Source of the DNA: JAVBLV01 sp031553195
GTDB taxonomy: Bacteria; Bacteroidota; Bacteroidia; Bacteroidales; P3
Assembly: GCA_031553195.1 (NCBI GenBank)
Contig: JAVBLV010000073.1
Span: forward strand, 1-47,076
Direction: 5' to 3'
DNA: 47,076 bases
This document shows, piece by piece, positions 18,766 to 27,204 of the stretch; the first letter of the stretch is position 1, and the number at the start of each line of letters is the position of its first letter. The notes under the pieces were generated by a model. That model was not told where the DNA came from and did no database searches. It saw only the letters and a program-made list of their open reading frames with translations. The translations under genes were made by a program, and so were the position numbers.

Positions 18766-19572
18766 ATGATTTCCATGAATTCAAATTTATTCGATCTGAT
18801 GAAGAGAAAAGGGATCATTTTATGTTTTTTATTGTTTGCGGTTATATATATTTTCGCTGGAGAAGGTTCTGTTAATGCGCAAAATCCGGATAGCGACTGG
18901 CGTATTGCAAAATTTGCCAAAAGGGGCGACGAACATTTGTTCTCATTTGGTTTGCAAGGAGGGGTTAACCTGGGAACCGACATCTATACCACAAACCCTT
19001 TCTATGCGGGATTCAATTTGGAGGTTGAACGCATCTTGAACAAACGTTGGGGCATTGGTTTTAAATTATCGCCTTCGTTCAATTTTGGAGGGAGCGAAGA
19101 CGAGGTTTCATTTTTCGGACTGCATAAGGGATACATATTGGAGTATCCTCAAACATACGAATACAGCAATTTCTTTTCTATTCCTGTTTATATGACGTTC
19201 AAATATTATTTTTCAACCGGTTTTATCCGCCCCTTTTTAGGATTGGATGCAGGAATTTCGATGCTGGTTGGAAATATAGACGGGGTGAAATTTTTGAATA
19301 CCTCTGAACGGAATTGGCCGTTGTATGCTAGTTTCTGCGCCTCTCCAAGAGTCGGCATATTGTTCGATATATCGGAAAATACGCGTTTTGCATTTGACGT
19401 ATATTGCAATTATACGCCTTCTCCCGAAATTACCGGAAAAACCCTTACCGATTTAGACGTTGTGATTATTAACGACCAATCGGAATTTAAACCCATTTGG
19501 ACTACCCAAACCAAAACATTATCGCAGTATATATCTGTCGGATTACAATTGAGATTGGCAATTGCGTTTTAA
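18766..19572 (+). CDS. Outer-membrane beta-barrel protein
   Basis: 268 residues. The signal peptide ends near SVNA|QNPDSDW; MISMNSN or the internal MKRKGIIL (ATG 18799) could be the true start. The mature part shows repeated amphipathic strands (FSFGLQGGVNLG, RWGIGFKLSPSFNFGG, IPVYMTFKYYFSTGFIRPFLGLDAGISMLVG, ASPRVGILFDISENTRFAFDVYCNY) and ends in an aromatic residue (LQLRLAIAF), as outer-membrane barrels do. It fits the broad PF13505/OMP_b-brl-like class of Bacteroidetes. No substrate or partner can be assigned. It has its own promoter box and is followed 73 bases later by rsmE. Confidence 0.8.
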   Translation: MISMNSNLFDLMKRKGIILCFLLFAVIYIFAGEGSVNAQNPDSDWRIAKFAKRGDEHLFSFGLQGGVNLGTDIYTTNPFYAGFNLEVERILNKRWGIGFKLSPSFNFGGSEDEVSFFGLHKGYILEYPQTYEYSNFFSIPVYMTFKYYFSTGFIRPFLGLDAGISMLVGNIDGVKFLNTSERNWPLYASFCASPRVGILFDISENTRFAFDVYCNYTPSPEITGKTLTDLDVVIINDQSEFKPIWTTQTKTLSQYISVGLQLRLAIAF

Positions 19573-19645
19573 GAATAATTTTTTAAATAAACGAGAATTT
19601 TAAATTGCAGTTTCTTTTCAAATATTTGTTGTATATTCGAGATTT

Positions 19646-20347
19646 ATGAACCTTTTTTACCTTGCCGATCCGCAAAACGACATTTGTATTTTGGACAAAG
19701 AGGAATCTATGCATTGCGTAAAAGTAATGAGGATGAAACAAGGTTCTGAAATCTTTTTAACCGATGGAAACGGATTCCTCTTCAAAGCAATCTTGCTGAA
19801 TCCCGATCCGAAAGGATGCGTTGTGCAAATTATTGAAAGGACAAAAAGTCAGCATGATTCGGGCGCTTTTTTGCATATTGCCGTTGCCCCGACTAAAAAT
19901 ATGGCTCGTTTTGAGTGGTTCTTGGAAAAGGCTACCGAAATCGGCGTTCATGAAATTACGCCGGTATTTTGCAAACATTCCGAACGTTCGATTATAAAAA
20001 CCGACCGGCTTCATAAAATTATTATTTCAGCGGCTAAACAGTCATTAAAGACTCGTTTTCCAAAATTGAGCGAACCGATAACTTTTAATGATCTGATGAA
20101 AATTTCGTTCTTGGGACAAAAATTTATTGCTTATTGCAATGGAAATGAGAGAAGAGGTCTTCATCAATCTTATCGAAAAAACGAAAATATGTTAATCTTG
20201 ATCGGGCCGGAAGGCGATTTTGACAACACCGAAACAGCATTGGCTTTGGAATCCGGATTTGAAGCAATAATACTGGGCGAAAATCGTTTAAGGACGGAAA
20301 CGGCCGCCTTGTATGCTTGCTGTGCATTTCATTTTCTTAATGAATAA
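19646..20347 (+). CDS. rsmE: 16S rRNA (uracil-1498-N3)-methyltransferase RsmE
   Basis: 233 residues, the usual length. RsmE methylates N3 of U1498 in 16S rRNA using SAM. The N-terminal PUA-like domain (FYLADPQND...HCVKVMRMKQGSEIFLTDGNG) leads into a SPOUT fold with signature pieces APTKNMARFEWFLEKATEIGVHEITPVFCKHSER, SAAKQSLKTRFPKL, LIGPEGDFDNTE and the trefoil-knot SAM loop LGENRLRTETAAL. The order rsmE - DUF4159 gene with a 77-base gap suggests co-transcription. Confidence 0.95.
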   Translation: MNLFYLADPQNDICILDKEESMHCVKVMRMKQGSEIFLTDGNGFLFKAILLNPDPKGCVVQIIERTKSQHDSGAFLHIAVAPTKNMARFEWFLEKATEIGVHEITPVFCKHSERSIIKTDRLHKIIISAAKQSLKTRFPKLSEPITFNDLMKISFLGQKFIAYCNGNERRGLHQSYRKNENMLILIGPEGDFDNTETALALESGFEAIILGENRLRTETAALYACCAFHFLNE

Positions 20348-20424
20348 AATATTGAGAGATCGAATTTTGGGCGAAACATTTTGGTTTCGGGATAATTCGT
20401 TTATTATAAAACAAGTACATAAAA

Positions 20425-21078
20425 ATGAAAAAAATCATATTTGCCATATTTCTTTTTTTTACCGGATTTCAATCTTTTGCTCAGCAAAAAACGCAGTTAG
20501 CATTATTAAAGTATGGAGGCGGCGGGGATTGGTATGCCAATCCGACTTCCCTTCCCAATCTTATTCAATTCTGCAACAGGCAACTCAACGCAAACTTAGC
20601 GAAAGATTATGCAATGGTGGAAGTTGGGAGTTCGGAAATTTATAATTACCCCTTTTTACACATGACTGGACACGGAAATGTTGTTTTTACCGAACAGGAA
20701 ATAAAGAATTTGAAGAATTATTTGCTTGGAGGCGGATTTCTGCATATAGACGATAATTATGGACTGGATAAGTTTATTCGTCCCCAGATGAAAAGAGTTT
20801 TCCCCGAATTGGATTTTATAGAACTTCCTCCTTCGCATCCAATCTTTCATCAGAAATTTGATTTTCCTAATGGTTTGCCCAAAATTCACGAACATGATAA
20901 TAAACGACCTCAAGGTTTTGGCCTTTTTTATGAGGGGCGGTTAATTTGTTTTTATACTTATGAATGCGATTTGGGAGACGGTTGGGAAGATACCGACGTT
21001 CATAACGATTCGGAAGAAATCCATCAAAGAGCCCTGAAAATGGGAGCCAATATTATCCAATATGTATTCATGCAATAG
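20425..21078 (+). CDS. Exported DUF4159-domain protein
   Basis: 217 residues with a clear signal peptide (MKKIIFAIFLFFTGFQSFA|QQK). The mature protein is a single DUF4159 domain: KYGGGGDWYANPTSLPNLIQFCNRQLN near the start, PFLHMTGHGNVVFTEQEIKNLKNYLLGGGFLHIDDNYG in the middle, and ELPPSHPIFHQKFDFPNGLPKIHEHDN. The family is widespread in Bacteroidetes, is related to glutamine-amidotransferase-like folds and has no established function. It follows rsmE closely and lies 103 bases before the M6 protease gene. Confidence 0.88.
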   Translation: MKKIIFAIFLFFTGFQSFAQQKTQLALLKYGGGGDWYANPTSLPNLIQFCNRQLNANLAKDYAMVEVGSSEIYNYPFLHMTGHGNVVFTEQEIKNLKNYLLGGGFLHIDDNYGLDKFIRPQMKRVFPELDFIELPPSHPIFHQKFDFPNGLPKIHEHDNKRPQGFGLFYEGRLICFYTYECDLGDGWEDTDVHNDSEEIHQRALKMGANIIQYVFMQ

Positions 21079-21181
21079 CAAACCATTAGATTATTCAATT
21101 GTTTATAATATTGTTTTATCTGCCTGAGAAACCATTTAAAATGTTAATTATTAGATTTTAGACAACTATAATTTTTCCGCA

Positions 21182-24082
21182 ATGAAAAAATCGATACTTT
21201 TGCTTCTGTTCCTCTTAACAGGAACTTGTTTTTCCGTCTTTGCCGCTTATTTAAGAAACCATCCGGTAACATTAAACCAACCTAATGGTAGAGAAATCCA
21301 TTGTTTTGCTACCGGAGACGAATATTATAACTGGTTGCACGACGCCAACGACTTTACGATCATTCAACATCCTTTAACAGGATATTATGTTTATGCCGGT
21401 TTGCAAGGCGATAGCCTGGTTGGCACAAACTTTATTGTCGGGGATATCAATCCTGAAACGGTAGGCTTAAGAGCTGGTTTAAATATTTCGGCAAAAAAAA
21501 TGGAGGAAAAAAGGCGATCTGTTTTAAACATGATGCCGGAAAGTACTCCAAAGAAAATGCTTTTTACAAAAAGTACGTCGATATTGAACAATCTGGTTAT
21601 TTATATCCGGTTTTCGGATCAAACGGAATTTGTTACAGATACCTTGTATTATTGGAAAATGTTTAACAGCGATTCCCTTTCGGACGCTTCCATGAAACGG
21701 TTTTATCAAGAGGCATCGTATAACAAAATAGATATAATCAGTCATTTCTACCCTGTTTCGGATACGCAAACCATACTCTCGTATCAGGATTCAACTTCCC
21801 GTAATTATTATCTTCCTTATAACCAGGTTACCAATCCGGACGGATATAAAAATAACGGTGAAAAAAGAATAAGAGAACAAAGTCTTCTGGAACGTGCAAT
21901 AGAAGCCGTTAAATCTCAAATTCCTCCCGACCTTAATCTGGATTATAATAATGATGGAAAAGTTGATAATATTTGTTTTATTATAAAGGGATTTGCCGGA
22001 GGTTGGTCGGATCTATTATGGCCCCATCGGTGGGATTTCTATTCGAACGATATTTATATAAATGGATTTCAGGCGCATGATTATAATCTTTTGCTTAGCG
22101 CTCATTTGGACGAAAACAAGTCCGGCGTTTTGAGTCACGAAATGTTTCATACTTTTGGCGCTCCCGATTTATATCGTTATGATAATAAAAATATTACCCC
22201 TGTCGGAGCTTGGGATTTAATGGCGACCAATGGCGTTATTCCGCAATCGATGTGCGCATATCTTAAGTGGAAATATGTAGGCTGGCTTAATGAAATTCCG
22301 GAAATTACATTCAATGGAACCTATTCTCTTAAAACGGTTTGGCACGATCGTCAATGTATTTATAAAATTGCGTCTCCTAACAGTTCTACGGAATATTTTA
22401 CTTTAGAATACAGGAATAAGTTGAACTATTTTGAGTCGAAAATACCGGGTGCAGGATTGTTGATTTATCGTATAAATCCGTCTATTAATGGAAATGGAAA
22501 CGGTCCCGATGACGAAGTATATATTTTCAGACCAAATGCTTATAATACTTCTTCTGAGGGCAAACTGGAATCCGCCGCTTTTCCTGTTTCGGCAGGTTCT
22601 ACAGTATTTAACGACCAATCTAATCCACCTTGTTTTTTATCGGATAATTCGCCTGGCGGGATTTATATCAGAAATATTAAACTAATGGGTGATTCTGTAA
22701 CTTTTGAAGCCATTCTTCCTGTTCCTGCGTTACCTGACTTTACCGCCTCCAGAACGTTAATTGCTCCCGGATGCGGCGTCGATTTTTTTGATAAGTCTAT
22801 TGGTTACGAAGACAGTTGGTATTGGGAATTTGAAGGCGCAACTCCCAGCGTGTCATATGAGCAAAATCCAACAGGAATCGTATACAATTCGGCAGGTTCT
22901 TTCAAAGTAAAGTTGATTGTAAGTAATCAATATGGAGATAGTTCGATAATAAAACAAGATTTTATTACCGTAACCGATACCCAACTGCCGAGCATTGCCA
23001 TAAATATTTCTGATGTTGTAGCATGTACGATTGATACAATACAATTGTTCGGTTCGGCCGATCTTTGTCCTATTTCGTGGAATTGGGTTCTGACGCCGAA
23101 TACTTATTCTTTTGTTGACGGAACTTCTGCCGATTCGCAAAATCCAAAGGTCGTTTTTCACGAAAATACTTATTACAGCGCATCCCTATCTGTTTTTAAT
23201 TCAAATGGATCCAGGACGCTTACGCAAGAAAATATTGTTTCTATAGGGGGGACGGTTACTTCAGGGAACGACTCGATTGAAAACTTCGAGAATATGTCTT
23301 CTCTTTCCGATTTAGAAAGGAAAGGATGGAAATTTTCTCGCGAAGACCAAGCCTCTCCATGGGACCTTTTTCTGACAGGCGATGGACAAGGGCAAACAAA
23401 GTCATTAGGCGTTTTACTTATTAAATCAAGCAGCGAGACAAGGAAAAAGAGTTGGGCGATAACTCCGCCTTATAAATTGACAGCCGGGGATAATTATGAA
23501 CTGTCATTTAAACACTCTTATTGTCTGAGAAATATTTATACTCCAACGGACTCCTTTAATGTTTACATTTCTACCGATTGCGGGGAAAACTGGACGCTTT
23601 TAGCCTCCTATGGGGAAGACGGAACCGGAAATTTTGTTACCCATGCCGACGTTTACTCTTCATATATTCCTACGACCGAAGCAGACTGGTGTCAGAACAA
23701 TTGTATCAAGCTCGATATATCGGAATATTCCGGGAAAGAATCCGTAAAATTTAAACTTGAAACCGTGCGGTATAGCGGAAATAACTTTTTTATCGACGAG
23801 ATGGATTTTAAATACACTATAGGCATCTCCAGCGTCAAAAAAGAAGAAAAGTTTATACAGCTTTATCCGAACCCTACATCGGGTATTTTTAACATACGTT
23901 CCTCCAAACCGGTTTCAAACGCGGAAATACTTGTTTTCGACATACGCGGAAATATGGTTTACCAGTCGACTTTTAACAATGTGCAAAAACAATATGATTT
24001 ATCGCATCTGTCGAAAGGCATTTACTTTGTAAAAATAAGCGGAAAAGACGTTTTGCAATGGGTTAGATTCATCAAACAATAA
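21182..24082 (+). CDS. Secreted M6-family metalloprotease with PKD-like and type A T9SS sorting domains
   Basis: 966 residues. Signal peptide (ending near SVFA), then an M6/immune-inhibitor-A-type zinc protease domain. The zinc motif is HEMFH at residues 319-323 in VLSHEMFHTFGAPDLY, followed by GAWDLMATNG, the Met-turn region of the family. PKD-like domains follow (about 515-610 and 615-690; DSWYWEFEGATPS), then a jelly-roll 'choice-of-anchor' domain (about 695-885; SWAITPPYKLTAGDNYELSFKHSY). The C-terminal type A sorting domain (LYPNPTSGIFNIRS...VFDIRGNMVYQ...LSHLSKGIYFVKI) directs export by the T9SS and removal or anchoring at the surface. The protein probably degrades extracellular proteins. 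A strong terminator follows. Confidence 0.93.
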   Translation: MKKSILLLLFLLTGTCFSVFAAYLRNHPVTLNQPNGREIHCFATGDEYYNWLHDANDFTIIQHPLTGYYVYAGLQGDSLVGTNFIVGDINPETVGLRAGLNISAKKMEEKRRSVLNMMPESTPKKMLFTKSTSILNNLVIYIRFSDQTEFVTDTLYYWKMFNSDSLSDASMKRFYQEASYNKIDIISHFYPVSDTQTILSYQDSTSRNYYLPYNQVTNPDGYKNNGEKRIREQSLLERAIEAVKSQIPPDLNLDYNNDGKVDNICFIIKGFAGGWSDLLWPHRWDFYSNDIYINGFQAHDYNLLLSAHLDENKSGVLSHEMFHTFGAPDLYRYDNKNITPVGAWDLMATNGVIPQSMCAYLKWKYVGWLNEIPEITFNGTYSLKTVWHDRQCIYKIASPNSSTEYFTLEYRNKLNYFESKIPGAGLLIYRINPSINGNGNGPDDEVYIFRPNAYNTSSEGKLESAAFPVSAGSTVFNDQSNPPCFLSDNSPGGIYIRNIKLMGDSVTFEAILPVPALPDFTASRTLIAPGCGVDFFDKSIGYEDSWYWEFEGATPSVSYEQNPTGIVYNSAGSFKVKLIVSNQYGDSSIIKQDFITVTDTQLPSIAINISDVVACTIDTIQLFGSADLCPISWNWVLTPNTYSFVDGTSADSQNPKVVFHENTYYSASLSVFNSNGSRTLTQENIVSIGGTVTSGNDSIENFENMSSLSDLERKGWKFSREDQASPWDLFLTGDGQGQTKSLGVLLIKSSSETRKKSWAITPPYKLTAGDNYELSFKHSYCLRNIYTPTDSFNVYISTDCGENWTLLASYGEDGTGNFVTHADVYSSYIPTTEADWCQNNCIKLDISEYSGKESVKFKLETVRYSGNNFFIDEMDFKYTIGISSVKKEEKFIQLYPNPTSGIFNIRSSKPVSNAEILVFDIRGNMVYQSTFNNVQKQYDLSHLSKGIYFVKISGKDVLQWVRFIKQ

Positions 24083-24126
24083 AGTCTCTTTTACGTCGTA
24101 TTCAAAAAAATTGTTTCCAGAAAGTA

Positions 24127-24162
24127 CGAGCATGCAATTTGCGTTGCATGCTCGCATTTTTT
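24127..24162 (+). terminator. Strong rho-independent terminator after the M6 protease
   Basis: Perfect 11-bp arms, cgagcatgcaa (24127-24137) and ttgcatgctcg (24144-24154), enclose a 6-nt loop, with six T at 24157-24162. The T-run touches the stop codon of the convergent minus-strand gene (24161-24163), so the hairpin also sits right after that gene. Confidence 0.92.
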
Positions 24163-25786
24163 AATGGAGTTTGTATTCCGCTTTTTTATATGAAAACGGT
24201 TCCACAACAAATACTGTATACATTTCTTCTCGTAAAGGAAACTGTTGAATAACTTTTATAGAATCTCCTGCAATTATGCCTGGTAAAGGAGTGGATTCAA
24301 TCCAATAAAGGAAACGAAAATCAGGATGAGAAAAACGCCCCTCTTTTTTACCCAAAAACCAGTATTCATTTGTTACGTGCGAATATGGAGTCCCTTCGTC
24401 ATGAGCGGAGTACAATCGAACGTCGCATTTGGAAAACATTGTCAAACGTTTTGCCCTCCAATAATCATTTGTAATTCCATATTGAATATTTAATACCCTG
24501 GATAAACTATCTAATTCTCTTGCTTCTTTGGGATAGTAAGCGAAGAAATTCTTAAGACCCCGAGCAGGACTTTGTCTCTTAGAACCGATAATGCAAGTCA
24601 GACATAACCCAACAACCAAACACCCGCTGATAATATTGGATGCAATCGCAAATCTTTTTTTATCGTAAAACAGCAAAATAAGATTAAATAACGATAAGAA
24701 AAATCCGAAAATACTATAACGTATGCAATCCCATCCTCCATAACTACCATTAATAATAGGCCCCAAAATAATGATTGGGATGGCAAAAGTAGAAAACAAA
24801 AAATATACATATTTCAAATCAACGGAAGCATTCTTCTTGAAAATTTGAATTGTTTTGTATAAGGTTTGAAATAACAAGACCGGAAAAGGAAGCAAAGAAA
24901 TGATAAGAAAAAGTTGTTTAATAGAAAACTCAGAAATATATGTTATTGTTTGATATGCAAATACTTTCCATGAGCTGTGAATGTTTTCGAAACTCATATA
25001 ACGGTAGGCTCTTGATAAGAAAAAACAAGTGTCGTCGGTAAATTTATCAAAAATAACCAAGCCGGTTATTACCGCCAAAACGGAAGAAAGTAACAGGAGT
25101 AAAATATATTTCTTTTTATATTTTAAAATCAACAGAATAATAAAACAGCACATAGCTGGAGCCGTGAAAAGGATCAAATACAATTTATCGCAGGGTATGG
25201 CAATTACGGAAACAATAAAGAACAATATCAGAAAAAGCCATTTTGGATTTTTTAAATAGTTTAATACAAGTAATATTGAAACCAAAGACATTAAAAATGC
25301 GCCGGTGTGATACGAATTGGTAAACGCCATGAATGAAATATAAAAATCATTATCAATAATATAAGTCAATGGCATTAAAGAAAACAAGAGAATAGGCAAC
25401 GAAAATCCATTGAAAGTAAGTCCCGGTTCAAAAGTTTTGAAAAGCTTGAAAACGACGAACAAAATAAAATAGAACTGAATAACGGCAAATAGAAAAGAGG
25501 ATACAATAAAATTCCCCCCCGTAAAAAACATCAATAAAAAATAAAAAAGCATGTCGGGAAAAAAATTGGGAGCATAATTAAAATGCCAACCGCAAAACGA
25601 TCCCTCGTCTAAAAACAGATCTTTATAAATTGACGGTAAGTAAAGGCTATCGCTGGAAAAAAAAAGATGGAAGGCTTCCTCGTCAAACTGCGAAAAATAA
25701 AATACGCACGCGCAAATACTGGCTATAATAGAAATGAAGCCTATCCAACATTCGTTTTTTTTGATATCATATAAAAAGCCTTTCAT
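24161..25786 (-). CDS. Polytopic inner-membrane protein, possibly GT-C glycosyltransferase-like
   Basis: 541 residues from ATG 25786; the frame extends upstream to a TTG at 25819, but the ATG is preferred. About ten to twelve hydrophobic helices occupy roughly residues 15-410 (for example GFISIIASICACVFYF, MLFYFLLMFFTGGNFIVSSFLFAVIQFYFILFVVF, WLFLILFFIVSVIAI). A soluble C-terminal tail of about 130 residues follows (YYPKEARELDSLSRVLNIQYGITNDYWRAKRL...). The organisation resembles GT-C/PMT-type glycosyltransferases: an acidic extracytoplasmic loop after TM1 (FDEEAFHLFFSSDSLYL) and a soluble C-terminal domain. No definitive motif is seen, so this is a weak guess. It is a single gene, convergent with the M6 protease. 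Confidence 0.65.
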   Translation of the reverse strand: MKGFLYDIKKNECWIGFISIIASICACVFYFSQFDEEAFHLFFSSDSLYLPSIYKDLFLDEGSFCGWHFNYAPNFFPDMLFYFLLMFFTGGNFIVSSFLFAVIQFYFILFVVFKLFKTFEPGLTFNGFSLPILLFSLMPLTYIIDNDFYISFMAFTNSYHTGAFLMSLVSILLVLNYLKNPKWLFLILFFIVSVIAIPCDKLYLILFTAPAMCCFIILLILKYKKKYILLLLLSSVLAVITGLVIFDKFTDDTCFFLSRAYRYMSFENIHSSWKVFAYQTITYISEFSIKQLFLIISLLPFPVLLFQTLYKTIQIFKKNASVDLKYVYFLFSTFAIPIIILGPIINGSYGGWDCIRYSIFGFFLSLFNLILLFYDKKRFAIASNIISGCLVVGLCLTCIIGSKRQSPARGLKNFFAYYPKEARELDSLSRVLNIQYGITNDYWRAKRLTMFSKCDVRLYSAHDEGTPYSHVTNEYWFLGKKEGRFSHPDFRFLYWIESTPLPGIIAGDSIKVIQQFPLREEMYTVFVVEPFSYKKAEYKLH

Positions 25787-26208
25787 TAGCGCCGTTTTTA
25801 TTATTAAATCTTCGATCAATATCCGACATTCCGTTTAATTTATAGCCAATTGTAAAAGCTAATGTTTATCGAGTATTTTGCTCAAGAAAACAACAAAGAT
25901 AACGAATTCGCCAGATACGGCATTTTATAGAATTTCATTATTTGCAAATAGAATCTATGAAAAGATTGCTTTGACATTTATATCTCTATTATATTTGTTG
26001 GGATTTAATGCAACTCAAACTCAAATTAAAGCAACGGCGGCGTTTTGCAAAGTATGCTGGATTATACATGCCATTGTCGATATAAAAAAAACCATATCAT
26101 GTAGTTCATTGCTTATTTGAATCTTGTGTGTTTTCCATAATTTATTTCCTATTTTATCTTGTTTCTGAATTAAAAACAGTATATTTGTTGTGAATTTCAT
26201 ACAAGTGC
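25787..26208. other. Divergent intergenic region
   Basis: AT-rich, about 420 bases between the membrane protein and the second porP/sprF gene. It contains TATATTTG boxes at 25990-25997 and 26180-26187 reading rightward. An 80-codon frame (25878-26120) has only a TTG start and no recognisable features, so I do not call it. Confidence 0.5.
26159..26187 (+). promoter_or_regulatory. Promoter of the second porP/sprF gene
   Basis: TTG (26159-26161) and TATATTTG (26180-26187) are 18 nt apart, close to the Bacteroidetes -33/-7 spacing. The -7 box is 21 nt before ATG 26209, giving a very short leader. Confidence 0.5.
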
Positions 26209-27204
26209 ATGGTGAGAAGAGTACTGTTTTCCTGTCTTTATATGGTTTTGCTACTTTCTCTTTCACTAAGGGGACAAGATATTCATTTTTCGCAACCGGA
26301 TGCCAATCCCTCATTCTTCAATCCTGCCAATACCGGTTTTTTTACCGGGGACTTTCGGGTAGGAGCTATTTACCGGAATCAGTGGGCCACAGTTTCCAAT
26401 CCTTTTCAAACTTACGGACTTTCTGCTGAATATGTCGCATTCAAAAGACGTTATTACAAAGACGGCGTGGGAATTGGCGTTAATTTTTTCGGCGATGTTG
26501 CCGGAACTTCCCGTTATGGAACCTATCAGGCGGATGCAACGGTTACCTACTTCAAGTCGTTGAGCCGTTTTAATAATCACTTTATTTCGCTGGGTGCGAG
26601 GATTGGTTATGGTCAAATGGGTTTTCAAACAGATAAACTGATTTTCAGTCAAGGTTCTTCCCCCCAAGAAAGTTTCGAAACCACTTCCGAGAGGTATCCC
26701 GATTTTTCGGCAGGATTGGCCTGGTACTTCCAAGCGTCTGATAAATATACGTACAGGGCGGGATTGGCCGCCTTTCATCTTACGCAACCGGAACTTACTT
26801 ATATGAATGTCGGAGATGCAAAACTCTGGATGCGCTATTTAGGTTATTTAAAAGTAGATATTCGTAACTGGGATGATTATGCCTTGATTCCATCTGTTAT
26901 ATATCAACGTCAGCATAATTTCCAAGAGATTTTATATGGATTTGATCTTAAATGGTTCATAAATGAAACTTACGAACAATTTTTTACGTTTTCAGGAGGT
27001 CTTTATTTCCGTCAAATGGATGCATTTGTCTTAGCATTAAAAAGCGAATATAAAACATGGTTATTTAGTTTAAGTTACGACGCCAATGTATCGGGTTTAT
27101 GGAAATCGAGCCATACCGTTGGCGCAATAGAATTATCGGTTCTATACACATATCAAAAAACAAGAAGTATCCGAAGGAAAGAAATACCATGCCCAGTATT
27201 TTAA
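26209..27204 (+). CDS. PorP/SprF family T9SS outer-membrane protein (second copy)
   Basis: 331 residues. The signal peptide ends near LRG|QDIHFSQ, and the mature N-terminus QDIHFSQPDANPSFFNPANTGFFTGDFRVGAIYRNQWATVSNPFQTYGLSAE is a textbook PorP/SprF start. Beta-strand-rich barrel segments follow (GVGIGVNFFGDVAG, FISLGARIGYGQMGF, YRAGLAAFHLTQPE), and the end IRRKEIPCPVF matches the CPxF tail common in the family. It is clearly distinct from the copy at 11458-12432. The next gene (PorE-like) starts inside its last codons (16-base overlap), so the two are translationally coupled and probably act together. There is no adhesin next door. Confidence 0.94.
   Translation: MVRRVLFSCLYMVLLLSLSLRGQDIHFSQPDANPSFFNPANTGFFTGDFRVGAIYRNQWATVSNPFQTYGLSAEYVAFKRRYYKDGVGIGVNFFGDVAGTSRYGTYQADATVTYFKSLSRFNNHFISLGARIGYGQMGFQTDKLIFSQGSSPQESFETTSERYPDFSAGLAWYFQASDKYTYRAGLAAFHLTQPELTYMNVGDAKLWMRYLGYLKVDIRNWDDYALIPSVIYQRQHNFQEILYGFDLKWFINETYEQFFTFSGGLYFRQMDAFVLALKSEYKTWLFSLSYDANVSGLWKSSHTVGAIELSVLYTYQKTRSIRRKEIPCPVF

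Noticed and set aside
25878..26120. 80-codon plus-strand frame between two divergent genes
   Set aside because: TTG start only, no recognisable domain, and it overlaps promoter-like boxes.
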